From Nocardia altamirensis NBRC 108246 (lineage in GTDB: Bacteria > Actinomycetota > Actinomycetes > Mycobacteriales > Mycobacteriaceae): DNA of 60,149 nucleotides. A program made the translations under genes and the position numbers. Where the stretch lies: the NCBI RefSeq assembly GCF_001612685.1, contig NZ_BDAY01000057.1, positions 1 through 60,149 of the forward strand, given 5' to 3'. Below, one piece after another: positions 33,508 to 42,120 of the stretch. How positions within the stretch are numbered: position 1 is the stretch's first letter; each line of letters begins with the position of its first letter. Under the pieces are notes generated by a model, which did not search any database, was not told where the DNA came from, and was given only the letters and a program-made list of their open reading frames with translations.

Positions 33508-34469
33508 TCGGCGACGCCTCGTCGACCCAGCTCGACGTCGCGTACCGCGTATGCAAGCAGATCGCGGCCACGCACGGGCGCACCTACTTCCTGGCCACCC
33601 GGCTGCTCTCGGCCGAACGCCGACCAGCGATCCATGCGCTCTACGCGTTCGCCCGGCTGGTCGACGACATCGTCGACCACGCGGAAACCGATGCGCCCCA
33701 GCGCCTTCCGCAGCGACCCGACCCCGCCGACCTACTCGACCTGATCGAGAAGGACCTGCGGATCGCGCTGGAATCACCGGGACAGCCGCTGCCCGCCGAG
33801 CCGCACCGGCTGGTCCTGCTCGCCCTCGCCGACACCATCGGCCGCTACGACATTGCCGCACAACACTTCTGGACGTTCCTGGACTCCATGCGCATGGATG
33901 TGCCTGGTACCAGCCGCTTCCGGGATCGCTACGCCACGATGGCCGAGCTCCGCGACTACATGGCAGGCTCCGCCGCCGCCATCGGTCTCCAGGTGCTTCC
34001 CGTCCTCGGCACCGTCGTCCCGGTCGCCGAAGCCGAACCCGCCGCCGCAGCGCTCGGCGAAGCGTTCCAGCTCACCAACTTCCTTCGTGACGTCGCCGAA
34101 GACCTCGACCGCGGGCGCGTCTACCTGCCCGCGGACGAACTCGCCGCCTTCGGCGTCGACCACGATCTCCTCGTGCACTGTCGCCGCACCGGTCACACCG
34201 ACCCGAAGCTGCGCCGAGCCCTGGCACACCTCATCGCGATCAACCGCGACATCTACCGCAGGGCCCAACCGGGCATCGATCTCCTCGACCCCCGCGTCCG
34301 CCCGGCCATCCGCACCGCAGCCACCCTCTACGCAGCCATCCTCGACCGCATAGAGGGCTCCGGCTACGACATCTTCACCCACCGCGCGGTAGTCCCCCGC
34401 CACCGGCGACTCGGGGTGGCGGCGGTGCAATTCACCACCGCGGCAGTGACCCGTCAGCGACGACGCTGA
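33504..34469 (+). CDS. crtB: Phytoene synthase
   Basis: A 321-residue squalene/phytoene synthase. HALYAFARLVDDIVDH carries the first DxxxD motif and LTNFLRDVAEDLDRGRVYLP the second. It joins two GGPP molecules head to head to give phytoene. The start ATG 33504 overlaps the mptA stop; no ribosome site stands alone. With prenyl synthase and crtI this gives lycopene; a cyclase is not in the window, so cyclisation must be encoded elsewhere if the product is cyclic. Confidence 0.94.
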   Translation: MIGDASSTQLDVAYRVCKQIAATHGRTYFLATRLLSAERRPAIHALYAFARLVDDIVDHAETDAPQRLPQRPDPADLLDLIEKDLRIALESPGQPLPAEPHRLVLLALADTIGRYDIAAQHFWTFLDSMRMDVPGTSRFRDRYATMAELRDYMAGSAAAIGLQVLPVLGTVVPVAEAEPAAAALGEAFQLTNFLRDVAEDLDRGRVYLPADELAAFGVDHDLLVHCRRTGHTDPKLRRALAHLIAINRDIYRRAQPGIDLLDPRVRPAIRTAATLYAAILDRIEGSGYDIFTHRAVVPRHRRLGVAAVQFTTAAVTRQRRR

Positions 34470-34488
34470 GCGGTTACTCGCCCGGCTT

Positions 34489-34857
34489 TCAGAACGGGTC
34501 GGCGGCCGCTCTACGGATGACCTCGCGAGCGAGGGGGCCGTGGAGGGCGTCGATGGGCTTGCCTGGGAGGCTGTCGTCGTCGGTGAAGATCCACTGGAGG
34601 ATCTCTTCGTCGGTGTACTTGGCGTCCTTCATCACGGTGATCAGACCGGGGAGCGGCTTGACGACCGCGCCTGCGTCGTCGAAGAACCGTTCGGGGACGC
34701 TCGCGACACCGTCGCGACGGACGGCGAGCAGCTGGTGGTCGCGCAGCATCTGATGCACTCGGGTCACTACCAGCCCGAGCTTGTCGGCCACCTCGGGTAG
34801 CGGCAACAGCGCCACCGACTCCGGAAGGACATCATCACTGCAGGGAAATGCACTCAC
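34489..34857 (-). CDS. Rv2175c-like DNA-binding protein
   Basis: A 122-residue protein matching M. tuberculosis Rv2175c in place and pattern: an N-terminal winged helix-turn-helix (LLPLPEVADKLGLVVTRVHQMLRDHQLLAVRRDG) and a C-terminal helical domain. Rv2175c is a known phosphorylation target of PknL, which reduces its DNA binding; the pknL gene is divergent here. I take GTG 34857 as the start; TACCGT (34865-34870 on the plus strand as its complement) lies 7 nt upstream, consistent with a leaderless message. The frame is open to 34938, but that part looks non-coding. Confidence 0.88.
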   Translation of the reverse strand: MSAFPCSDDVLPESVALLPLPEVADKLGLVVTRVHQMLRDHQLLAVRRDGVASVPERFFDDAGAVVKPLPGLITVMKDAKYTDEEILQWIFTDDDSLPGKPIDALHGPLAREVIRRAAADPF

Positions 34858-34985
34858 GCCGATAACGGTAGACGGTCTGCTGCCGCAAGTCGTGAGACAC
34901 CCGGGTGCGTTTGGTCGATACCATCGTGAGGGCCGCACTGGGCGGTCGATCGCTTGTGGGATGAACCGCGAGGGGTGAGAACTTT

Positions 34986-36965
34986 GTGAAAGCCGGAGGA
35001 CATCAATTGATCGGCCAGATGCTGGAAGGGCGCTATCGCATCGATGCGCCGATTGCCCGCGGCGGCATGTCGATGGTCTTCCGGGGAGTCGACACCCGTC
35101 TGGATCGCCCGGTCGCCATCAAGGTGATGGACCCGAAATTCGCCGGTGACCCGCAGTTCCTTTCCCGATTCGAGTTCGAGGCCCGCGCGGTCGCCAAGCT
35201 CAAGCATTCGTCGCTGGTCGCGGTGTACGACCAGGGTGTCGACGGCGAGTATCCGTTCTTGATCATGGAGTTGGTCGAGGGTGGGACGCTGCGCGAGTTG
35301 CTGCGTGAACGCGGGCCGATGCCGCCGCACGCGGTGCGCGCGGTCGCCGAGCCGGTGCTCGCGGCGATCGGCGTCGCGCATGCCGCGGGTCTGGTGCACC
35401 GTGACGTGAAGCCGGAGAACGTGCTGATCTCCGATGCGGGCGAGGTCAAGATCGCCGATTTCGGTCTGGTGCGCGCGGTGGCAGCGGCCAACACCACCTC
35501 GGCGAGCGTGATTCTCGGCACGGCGGCGTACCTGTCGCCCGAGCAGGTGACCAGCGGCACGGCCGACGCGCGAAGTGATGTGTATGCCTTCGGCGTGTTG
35601 ATTTTCGAGCTGCTGACCGGGAAGGTGCCGTTCACCGGCGACACCTCGATCTCGATCGCGTATCAACGCATCGAGAACGACGTGCCGAGCCCGAGCCGGT
35701 TCATCTCAGGCGTGCCGCCGGAGTTCGACGAGCTGGTCGCCAAGGCCACCGCGCGCGAGCCCGCGCACCGCTACGCCGACGCGAACGAGATGGCGGCGGC
35801 GCTGCGCCAGATCGGCACGACACTGAACCTGCCGCCGTACCGGGTGCCTGCGCCGCAGGATTCGGCCGAGCATTTGAGCGCAAGCTATCGGGTTGTCACG
35901 CCCAACGGGCAGCAGCCTGCCGCGGCGCCCGTCCCCGAGCCGTACACGCCGCCAACCGTGCAGCACACGAAGGTGGTCACTGCCCAGCGCCCACGGGTGG
36001 ATTACGGCCCGCCGGACGGCTACGACGAACAACCGGTGCGCCAGCAGCACGCGTCGACGCCGTATCAGGCGTATGCGCCGGCCCGCGCGAAGTCCCGCCG
36101 CGCGGTCTGGCTGTGGGTGGCCATTGTGGCGATTCTCACGCTGGTCGTCGGCATCGGCGGCTGGTGGCTCGGCTTCGGCCGATTCTCGCCGATCCCCGCC
36201 ACCGCCGGACTCGACAGCAATCGCGCGGTCGCCGCGCTGCGCGAGGCCGGGTTCGAAACCCAGATCAGACAGAAGGCGTCGGACACGATCCCCGTCGGCA
36301 ACGTGGTAGGCACCGACCCGTCGGCGGGATCGCGAGTCACCAAGGGCTCGACGGTCGCGGTCCTCATCTCCAGCGGCAAACCCAAAGTGCCCGACGTCAA
36401 TCGCGGCGACCAGATCTCGAAGGTCAACCAGCTGATCAAGGACGCGGGCCTGCAACCGGTGGATGCCGGCGAAGTCGGCAGTTCCGCTCCGAAAGGCACC
36501 CTCGAACGGGTCGACCCCGGCCCCGGCACCGTCCTTCCGATGAACGCACAGGTGAAGGTCTATCGCAGCAGCGGGGCCAAACCGCTCAAACTGCCGGACG
36601 TCCGCGGCAAAACCACCGAGGACGCCACCAAGATCCTCACCGCGGCAGGCTTCAAGATCCGCGACACCCAGCTCAAATTCGACAAGGACATCGCAGGCGA
36701 CAAAGTCATCGGCACCGACCCGGAGGGGTCGACCACGGTCGACTCCGGTACGGCCGTCACGCTTTTCGTCTCCAGCGCGGTCAGAGTGCCTGCGATGCTC
36801 GGCGGCAGCGTCCGCGAAGCCAAAGCCGCGCTGCGCGAACTCGGTCTCCAGGTAGAGGTCAAACAGCTCACGCCCTCCGACAGCTCCGTGGTGATCGGTC
36901 AGGTCCCCGGCATCGGCACCAACGTCGAAGCGGGCTCCACGGTCACCCTCACCGCCCTCCCCTGA
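34986..36965 (+). CDS. pknL: Serine/threonine protein kinase PknL with PASTA repeats
   Basis: A 659-residue Hanks-type kinase. N-terminal kinase domain: glycine loop IARGGMSM near 23-30, AIK with K46, catalytic HRDVKPEN (D140, N145), DFG 158-160, Thr-rich activation loop 170-179, SPEQ in place of APE. A Pro/Gln-rich juxtamembrane stretch leads to one membrane helix at about 373-395, then four extracellular PASTA repeats (about 401-659) of 60-65 residues. It should sense peptidoglycan fragments and phosphorylate the Rv2175c-like partner encoded divergently. M. tuberculosis PknL lacks PASTA repeats, so this form is domain-richer. The start is GTG 34986. Confidence 0.94.
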   Translation: MKAGGHQLIGQMLEGRYRIDAPIARGGMSMVFRGVDTRLDRPVAIKVMDPKFAGDPQFLSRFEFEARAVAKLKHSSLVAVYDQGVDGEYPFLIMELVEGGTLRELLRERGPMPPHAVRAVAEPVLAAIGVAHAAGLVHRDVKPENVLISDAGEVKIADFGLVRAVAAANTTSASVILGTAAYLSPEQVTSGTADARSDVYAFGVLIFELLTGKVPFTGDTSISIAYQRIENDVPSPSRFISGVPPEFDELVAKATAREPAHRYADANEMAAALRQIGTTLNLPPYRVPAPQDSAEHLSASYRVVTPNGQQPAAAPVPEPYTPPTVQHTKVVTAQRPRVDYGPPDGYDEQPVRQQHASTPYQAYAPARAKSRRAVWLWVAIVAILTLVVGIGGWWLGFGRFSPIPATAGLDSNRAVAALREAGFETQIRQKASDTIPVGNVVGTDPSAGSRVTKGSTVAVLISSGKPKVPDVNRGDQISKVNQLIKDAGLQPVDAGEVGSSAPKGTLERVDPGPGTVLPMNAQVKVYRSSGAKPLKLPDVRGKTTEDATKILTAAGFKIRDTQLKFDKDIAGDKVIGTDPEGSTTVDSGTAVTLFVSSAVRVPAMLGGSVREAKAALRELGLQVEVKQLTPSDSSVVIGQVPGIGTNVEAGSTVTLTALP

Positions 36966-37026
36966 TCCGAACCGCCGGAATCGCGCCAGCGCACAGCGCG
37001 TTTCGCGCGTTGCGGGATCAAAGACA

Positions 37027-37096
37027 CTGAGCCGCACAGTTTTCGACTTCTCACATCCGGCATCGGGTGCGAGGAATCGAAAAGAGTGCGGCTCAG
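37027..37096. terminator. Bidirectional terminator between pknL and aroG
   Basis: Outer arms CTGAGCCGCAC (37027-37037) and its perfect complement (37086-37096) are extended, after a 2-nt mismatch, by TTTTCGA (37040-37046) with TCGAAAA (37077-37083). It lies between convergent genes, 61 bp after pknL and 22 bp after aroG. Confidence 0.65.
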
Positions 37097-37118
37097 GAAA
37101 TTTCGCGATAAAGCAGCG

Positions 37119-38504
37119 TCAGCGGAGCATCTCGGCGACGAGGAAGGCCAGTTCGAGGGACTGCTGGGTGTTGAGGCGCGGGTCGCAGGCGGTTTCGTAG
37201 CGACCGGACAGGTCGAGATCGGAGATGTCCTGCGCACCACCGAGGCATTCGGTGACGTCTTCACCGGTCAGTTCGATGTGCAAGCCGCCGGGGTGGGTGC
37301 CGAGGGCGTGGTGCACCTCGAAGAAACCCTGCACCTCGTCGACGATCCGGTCGAAGTGGCGGGTCTTGAAACCGGTGGACGCCTCGTGGGTGTTCCCGTG
37401 CATCGGATCGCACTGCCAGATGACCTGATGCCCGGTGGCCTGGACCTTTTCGATGATGGGCGGCAAGACATCGCGGACCTTGCTGTTGCCCATGCGGGAC
37501 ACGATGGTCAGGCGGCCCGGCTCGTTGTTGGGATCGAGGCGCTCGACGTATTCGACGGCCAGCTCGGGCGTGGTGCTCGGCCCGATCTTCAGGCCGATCG
37601 GGTTGGCGAGCAGTTCGGCGAGCGCGATGTGCGCGCCGTCGAGCTGCCTGGTCCGTTCGCCGATCCAGAGGAAGTGCGCGGACAGGTCGTAGAGGACCGG
37701 CTCGCCTGCGGCGTTCTCGCTGAGCCGCAGCATCGCGCGCTCGTAGTCGAGCACCAACGCCTCGTGGCTGGCGTAGATGCGGGCCGACTTCAAGCTCGGG
37801 TCGTTCACCCGGCACGCGGTCATGAACGCGAGGCCGCGGTCGATCTCCTCGGCCAGCGCCTCGTAACGGGCACCGGCAGGCGACTTCGCGACGAAGTCAC
37901 GGTTCCAGTCGTGCACCTTGTGTAAATCGGCCATGCCCGCGCCGGTCAGCGCGCGCACCAGGTTCATCGCGGCGCTGGCGTTGGCGTAGGCGCGCACCAG
38001 CCGAGACGGGTCGTGCTCGCGCATCGCGGCATCGGCCACCAGCGAGTTGACCATGTCACCGCGGTACGACTTGAGGCCGAGCGAATCAGTGTCGGAGGAC
38101 CGAGGCTTGGCGTACTGGCCCGCGATCCGCGCGACCTTGACCACCGGCATACTCGCGCCATAGGTCAGCACGACCGCCATCTGCAGCAACGTGCGGATGT
38201 TGCCCCGGATATGCGGCTCGGTGTTGTCGGCGAAGGTCTCGGCGCAGTCGCCGCCCTGCATGAGGAACGCTTCACCGCGCGCCACCTCGGCGAGCTGCTC
38301 GCGCAGGTCCTCCACCTCGGCGGGCACACAGATCGGCGGCACACTCTCCAGCACGGTCCGCATCACCCTGGCCTGTTCCGGATCCCACGAGGGCTGCTGC
38401 AGTGCGGGGCGGGCCAGCGCGTCGTCCAACCGCCTGCGCAGCTCGATGGGCAGCGGCGGCAATTCCGGCAGGCGATCGATCGGTACGTCGACGGTCCAGT
38501 TCAC
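37119..38504 (-). CDS. aroG: Class II 3-deoxy-7-phosphoheptulonate synthase
   Basis: A 461-residue type II DAHP synthase, first enzyme of the shikimate pathway, condensing PEP with erythrose 4-phosphate. Family motifs: LMQGGDCAETF (metal-binding Cys), KPRSSDTDSLGLKSYRGD, GLKIGPSTTPELAVEYVERLDPNNEPGRLT, and IWQCDPMHGNTH. Length and start match M. tuberculosis AroG. The start GTG 38504 has a -10 hexamer TATTCT six bases upstream and no ribosome site, so the transcript is probably leaderless. It is convergent with pknL and divergent from the exoribonuclease. Confidence 0.95.
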   Translation of the reverse strand: MNWTVDVPIDRLPELPPLPIELRRRLDDALARPALQQPSWDPEQARVMRTVLESVPPICVPAEVEDLREQLAEVARGEAFLMQGGDCAETFADNTEPHIRGNIRTLLQMAVVLTYGASMPVVKVARIAGQYAKPRSSDTDSLGLKSYRGDMVNSLVADAAMREHDPSRLVRAYANASAAMNLVRALTGAGMADLHKVHDWNRDFVAKSPAGARYEALAEEIDRGLAFMTACRVNDPSLKSARIYASHEALVLDYERAMLRLSENAAGEPVLYDLSAHFLWIGERTRQLDGAHIALAELLANPIGLKIGPSTTPELAVEYVERLDPNNEPGRLTIVSRMGNSKVRDVLPPIIEKVQATGHQVIWQCDPMHGNTHEASTGFKTRHFDRIVDEVQGFFEVHHALGTHPGGLHIELTGEDVTECLGGAQDISDLDLSGRYETACDPRLNTQQSLELAFLVAEMLR

Positions 38505-38510
38505 CCGTTC

Positions 38511-38516
38511 AGAATA
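38511..38516 (-). promoter_or_regulatory. -10 box of aroG (leaderless)
   Basis: TATTCT on the minus strand, six bases before GTG 38504, places the transcription start at or next to the start codon. Confidence 0.5.
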
Positions 38517-38670
38517 CGGACCACTCGGACGCCTGTGGTACCCACCGTAGGGGTGGGTCCTCCCACCACCGTGTCGAGCCGAGCCCGGATACCGGACTCG
38601 GCCCACCTCCACTTAGGGTGGTTCTTCGAGACATCGCGGGGGCAACACCGAACTGCTGAGGAGTGGACCG

Positions 38671-39177
38671 ATCTCGCTTCGATACTTTTACGACTGCGAA
38701 TTCATCGAGGACGGCAAGGTCATCGACCTGGTCTCCATTGGTGTCGTCTGCGAGGACGGGCGCGAATACTACGCGGTATCCACCGAATTCGACCCGGATC
38801 GCGCCGGCCCGTGGGTGCGCAGGCACGTGCTGCCGCAGCTGCCGTCGCCGTCCTCGCCGCTGTGGCGAAGTCGACAGCAGATCCGGGACGAGCTCTACCG
38901 CTTCCTGGTGCCCCGGTCCTCGGTGGTGCCGGAGCTGTGGGCGTGGGTCGGCGCGTACGACCATGTGGCGCTCTGCCAGCTGTGGGGTTCGATGGTCGAC
39001 CTGCCCACCGTCCTGCCCCGATACACCAATGAACTGCGCCAGCACTGGGACGCGCACGGCAGGCCCGAGCTGCCGCCCGTCCCGCCGGACGCACACGACG
39101 CGCTGGCCGACGCGCGCCACAACCTGGCGAAGTTCGAAGCCATCGAAGCGTCCCGCCGCAGCACGCCACGCCTGTAG
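38671..39177 (+). CDS. Rv2179c-like 3'-5' exoribonuclease, no normal start codon
   Basis: A DEDDh-type RNase of the Rv2179c family. The conserved N-terminus RYFYDCEFIEDGKVIDL holds the catalytic D-x-E; GAYDHVALCQLWG has the second Asp, and HDALADARHN the His and last Asp. Family members begin M-R-Y-F-Y-D; here the codon in front of CGA TAC is CTT and there is no in-frame ATG, GTG or TTG back to 38650. GAGGAG (38658-38663) is well placed for ATC 38671, my provisional start; CTG 38656 is an alternative. A single missing G would turn CTTCGATAC into TTG-CGA-TAC. It might therefore be a base error, a rare start codon, or a start mutation. Confidence 0.8.
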   Translation: MSLRYFYDCEFIEDGKVIDLVSIGVVCEDGREYYAVSTEFDPDRAGPWVRRHVLPQLPSPSSPLWRSRQQIRDELYRFLVPRSSVVPELWAWVGAYDHVALCQLWGSMVDLPTVLPRYTNELRQHWDAHGRPELPPVPPDAHDALADARHNLAKFEAIEASRRSTPRL

Positions 39178-39227
39178 TCACGGCATCGGCCGAATCATCA
39201 GCGGCACCGCCGCCGCCGTCAAAAGCA

Positions 39228-39259
39228 AAGGCCCCGAGTCGGATTCGACTCGGGGCCTT
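39228..39259. terminator. Strong bidirectional terminator between exoribonuclease and qcrB
   Basis: A perfect 14-bp stem AAGGCCCCGAGTCG (39228-39241) with its complement (39246-39259) around loop GATT; on the minus strand it runs into TTTGCTTTT. It serves both convergent genes. Confidence 0.85.
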
Positions 39260-39271
39260 CGTGTTCAGCGA

Positions 39272-40894
39272 TCAGTGGCTGTGCTTGCCGCCGTGTTCCT
39301 TCTCTTGGCGCTGCTGCAGCACCTTCAGCTGCTTGTGCTCCTCGGCATGCTCGATCTCGAAGTGCTTTTCGCTCTCCTGCCACGGATCGGCACGCAGGAA
39401 GCTGCCGGTACCCGGCTTGCCTGCGGACCCGAGCTTGTTCATCTTCTTGGGCACCGGGGCGCCCTGGTACTCCAGCGGGATCGGGTGGCCGTGGTCGTCG
39501 ACCGGGCCGAGCGGCTGGTGCACCTCGATGTACTCACCGTGCGGCAGGCGCTTGATGACACCGGTTTCGATGCCGTGCTCCAGCACCGCCCGGTCGCTGC
39601 GCTGCAGGCCGATGCAGAACCGGTAGGCCACGAAGTAGGCGACCGGCGGCACGACGAGCAGGCCGATGCGGCCCATCCAGGTGGTGGCGTTCAGCGAGAT
39701 GTCGAACTTCAGCGCCAGGATGTCGTTGACACACGACAGCGTGAGCACCAGGTAGAAGCCGATGGACATCGCGCCGATCGCGGTGCGGACCGGCACGTCG
39801 CGCGGCCGCTGCAGCAGGTTGTGCCCTGCGGTGTCGCCGGTGAGCCGCTTCTCGATCCACGGGTACATGATCAGCACCGTGAACACCAGGCCCATGATCA
39901 GCGCAACCCAGAACACGGCGGGCACCGTGTAGTTGCCGATGTACAGCTCCCACGGCGGCATCAGACGTGCCAGACCGTCGGTCCACATCATGTAGAAGTC
40001 GGGCTGCGAACCCGCCGACACCTGAGAGGGGTTGTACGGACCCAGGTTCCAGATCGGGTTGATCTGGAAGACGCCGCCCATGATGCCGACGATGCCGAGG
40101 GTGAACGCGAAGAACGCGCCCTGGTCGGCGGCGAACACCGGGATGATGCGGGCGCCGACCACGTTGTTCTCGGTGCGGCCAGGTCCGGGGAACTGGGTGT
40201 GCTTCTGGTACCAGACCAGCGCGACGTGCGCGGCGATCAACGCGAGAATGATGCCGGGGAACAGCAGCACGTGCGCGATGTAGAGGCGCGGAATGATGAT
40301 CGTGCCGGGGAAGTCACCGCCGAAGATCAACCAGTGCATCCAGGTACCCGCGATCGGGATACTCATCGTGATACCGCCGAACGCGGCGCGCAGGCCGGTG
40401 CCGGACAGCAGGTCGTCGGGCAGCGAGTAGCCGAAGAAGCCCTCGAACATCGCCAGGATGAGCAGCAGGCAGCCGATCACCCAGTTCGCCTCACGCGGTT
40501 TGCGGAACGCGCCGGTGAAGAAGATGCGGAACAGGTGCACGATGATCGACGCCGCGAAAAGCAGTGCGGCCCAGTGATGCACCTGGCGGACGAACAGACC
40601 GCCACGCACCTCGAAGGTGATGTTCAGCGACGTCTCGTAGGCACGCGACATGGTCACACCACGCAGCGGCTGGTACGCGCCGTTGTAGACGACCTCGGTC
40701 ATCGACGGATCGAAGAACAGGGTCAGATATACGCCCGACAACAACAGGATGATGAAGCTGTACAGGGCGATCTCGCCGAGCAGGAACGACCAGTGGGTCG
40801 GGAAGACCTTGTTGATCGACCGCTTCACGAACTTCGCGGCTTGATACCGCTCGTCCATCTCGTTGGCTTGGGTGGCGACCATAGAAGGGCTCAT
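39272..40894 (-). CDS. qcrB: Cytochrome bc1 complex cytochrome b subunit
   Basis: A 540-residue membrane protein: eight or nine helices with heme-binding His pairs (RQVHHWAALLFAASIIVHLFR and MHWLIFGGDFPGTIIIPRLYIAHVLLFPGIILALIAAHVAL), and the quinol-site stretch with a WNLGPYNPSQVSAGSQPDFYM motif. It oxidises menaquinol in the bcc-aa3 supercomplex. ATG 40894 overlaps the qcrA stop (ATGA). The C-terminus carries a long hydrophilic tail ending in a His/Lys/Glu-rich segment, as in mycobacteria and corynebacteria. Gene order ctaE-qcrC-qcrA-qcrB is the usual actinobacterial one. Confidence 0.97.
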   Translation of the reverse strand: MSPSMVATQANEMDERYQAAKFVKRSINKVFPTHWSFLLGEIALYSFIILLLSGVYLTLFFDPSMTEVVYNGAYQPLRGVTMSRAYETSLNITFEVRGGLFVRQVHHWAALLFAASIIVHLFRIFFTGAFRKPREANWVIGCLLLILAMFEGFFGYSLPDDLLSGTGLRAAFGGITMSIPIAGTWMHWLIFGGDFPGTIIIPRLYIAHVLLFPGIILALIAAHVALVWYQKHTQFPGPGRTENNVVGARIIPVFAADQGAFFAFTLGIVGIMGGVFQINPIWNLGPYNPSQVSAGSQPDFYMMWTDGLARLMPPWELYIGNYTVPAVFWVALIMGLVFTVLIMYPWIEKRLTGDTAGHNLLQRPRDVPVRTAIGAMSIGFYLVLTLSCVNDILALKFDISLNATTWMGRIGLLVVPPVAYFVAYRFCIGLQRSDRAVLEHGIETGVIKRLPHGEYIEVHQPLGPVDDHGHPIPLEYQGAPVPKKMNKLGSAGKPGTGSFLRADPWQESEKHFEIEHAEEHKQLKVLQQRQEKEHGGKHSH

Positions 40895-42120
40895 GAACGA
40901 CGCTCCCAGTAAGCCGGGCCGAGGGGCTCGATGAAGTCGCCGTTGGCGACCAGGAATCCCTCGGAGTTGACGGTGATCGGCAGCTGCGGCAGTGCGCGAG
41001 CGGCAGGACCGAAGACCGGCTTACCCCATTCGGTCGCGAGGAACTGCGACTGGTGGCAGGGGCAGAGGATCTTGTTGGTCTGCGACTCGAACAGCGAGGT
41101 CGGGCAACCGAGGTGGGTGCAGATCTTCGAGTAGGCGAAGTAGTCGCCGTAGTTGAAGCTCTCCTGGCCCTTACGCTTGATCGCCTTCTGCGCGTCCTCG
41201 GTCCGCAGGCGAATCAGCATGACGGAGTTGCGGATACCGCGCAGCGACTGCAGCGTCTCGTGCTCGTGGCCGCGCCAGCTTTCCTTCCACGGGAACACCG
41301 TCTCCATGCCGCCCGCGTCCATATCCTCGGGGCGGACGAGCACGATGTCCTCGGGACGACCGGTGTCGCGGCGGATGTAGATGGTCTCGCCCGGGTAGTC
41401 CGGGGTCCAGCCCGACACCCACAGCGGCGACTTCTCGCGCTTGGCCCACGGGTTCTTCACCATGCCGCCGACGAACACCAGCAGCGCGCCGATGCCGAGC
41501 ACACCGACACCGGCACCGGCGGTGCGGGTGATCAGCTTGCGCCGGGCCAGCGTCGAGGTGTCCAGCGCGTCCGTCAGCTCGGCGACCAGGGTGCGGCGCT
41601 CGACCTCGGGCGACGGGCCGTCGTGCCGGTCCTGGATGGACAGCTCGGCGGGGATGAACAGCTTACGGATCAGCACCACCGCGACGCCGATGACCAGCAC
41701 CGAGACACCGAAGGTGATACCGACCAGCGGGGTGAACAGCGAGTAGGCCGCGTGGCCGTCCTCGCCGGAGGACTTGAACTCCCACGGCCAGAACAGGAAC
41801 ACGCCGACCAGCACCGCCGCGGCGATGCCGGAGACCGCGAACCAGAACGCGACCGCGCGCTCGGCCCGCTTCTCGGCGCGGGTGCCCGGAACCGGGAACC
41901 GCTCGCGCCGGTAGGCGACGTCGACGCCGTCCCGCTCGGTGCCGAGCTTGACCAGCTCGTCCCGCGACATCGCGTCGAGTTCCGCCTCGGTCGGATCCGT
42001 CAGCGCATGGCCTGCGGACTCCGGAACGGCCGGGGTACGGCTCGCCTGCTCGTTCGACGGCTCGCCGCCGTCGTGGCCCTCATCCGGCCGACCCATGTCG
42101 TTTGGCTCCTTATCCGTCAT
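40891..42120 (-). CDS. qcrA: Cytochrome bc1 complex Rieske iron-sulfur subunit
   Basis: A 409-residue Rieske protein with three membrane helices (about 87-107, 127-150 and 205-225) rather than one, an actinobacterial feature. The 2Fe-2S motifs are CTHLGCPTSLF and CPCHQSQF. It passes electrons from quinol to the diheme QcrC. An acidic N-terminal tail of about 75 residues precedes the first helix. The stop overlaps qcrB and its ATG overlaps the qcrC stop by 4 bp, so the three genes are translationally coupled. Confidence 0.97.
   Translation of the reverse strand: MTDKEPNDMGRPDEGHDGGEPSNEQASRTPAVPESAGHALTDPTEAELDAMSRDELVKLGTERDGVDVAYRRERFPVPGTRAEKRAERAVAFWFAVSGIAAAVLVGVFLFWPWEFKSSGEDGHAAYSLFTPLVGITFGVSVLVIGVAVVLIRKLFIPAELSIQDRHDGPSPEVERRTLVAELTDALDTSTLARRKLITRTAGAGVGVLGIGALLVFVGGMVKNPWAKREKSPLWVSGWTPDYPGETIYIRRDTGRPEDIVLVRPEDMDAGGMETVFPWKESWRGHEHETLQSLRGIRNSVMLIRLRTEDAQKAIKRKGQESFNYGDYFAYSKICTHLGCPTSLFESQTNKILCPCHQSQFLATEWGKPVFGPAARALPQLPITVNSEGFLVANGDFIEPLGPAYWERRS

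Noticed and set aside
30541..33861. Very long minus-strand open frame (about 1,100 codons) opposite crtI, mptA and crtB
   Set aside because: It is antisense to three well-supported genes, reads as Arg/Gly/His-rich low-complexity sequence and has no domain; such frames arise from strong GC3 bias.
38663..40912. Plus-strand frame of about 750 codons across the exoribonuclease and qcrB
   Set aside because: Runs through a strong terminator and antisense to qcrB; the sequence is a shadow of those genes.
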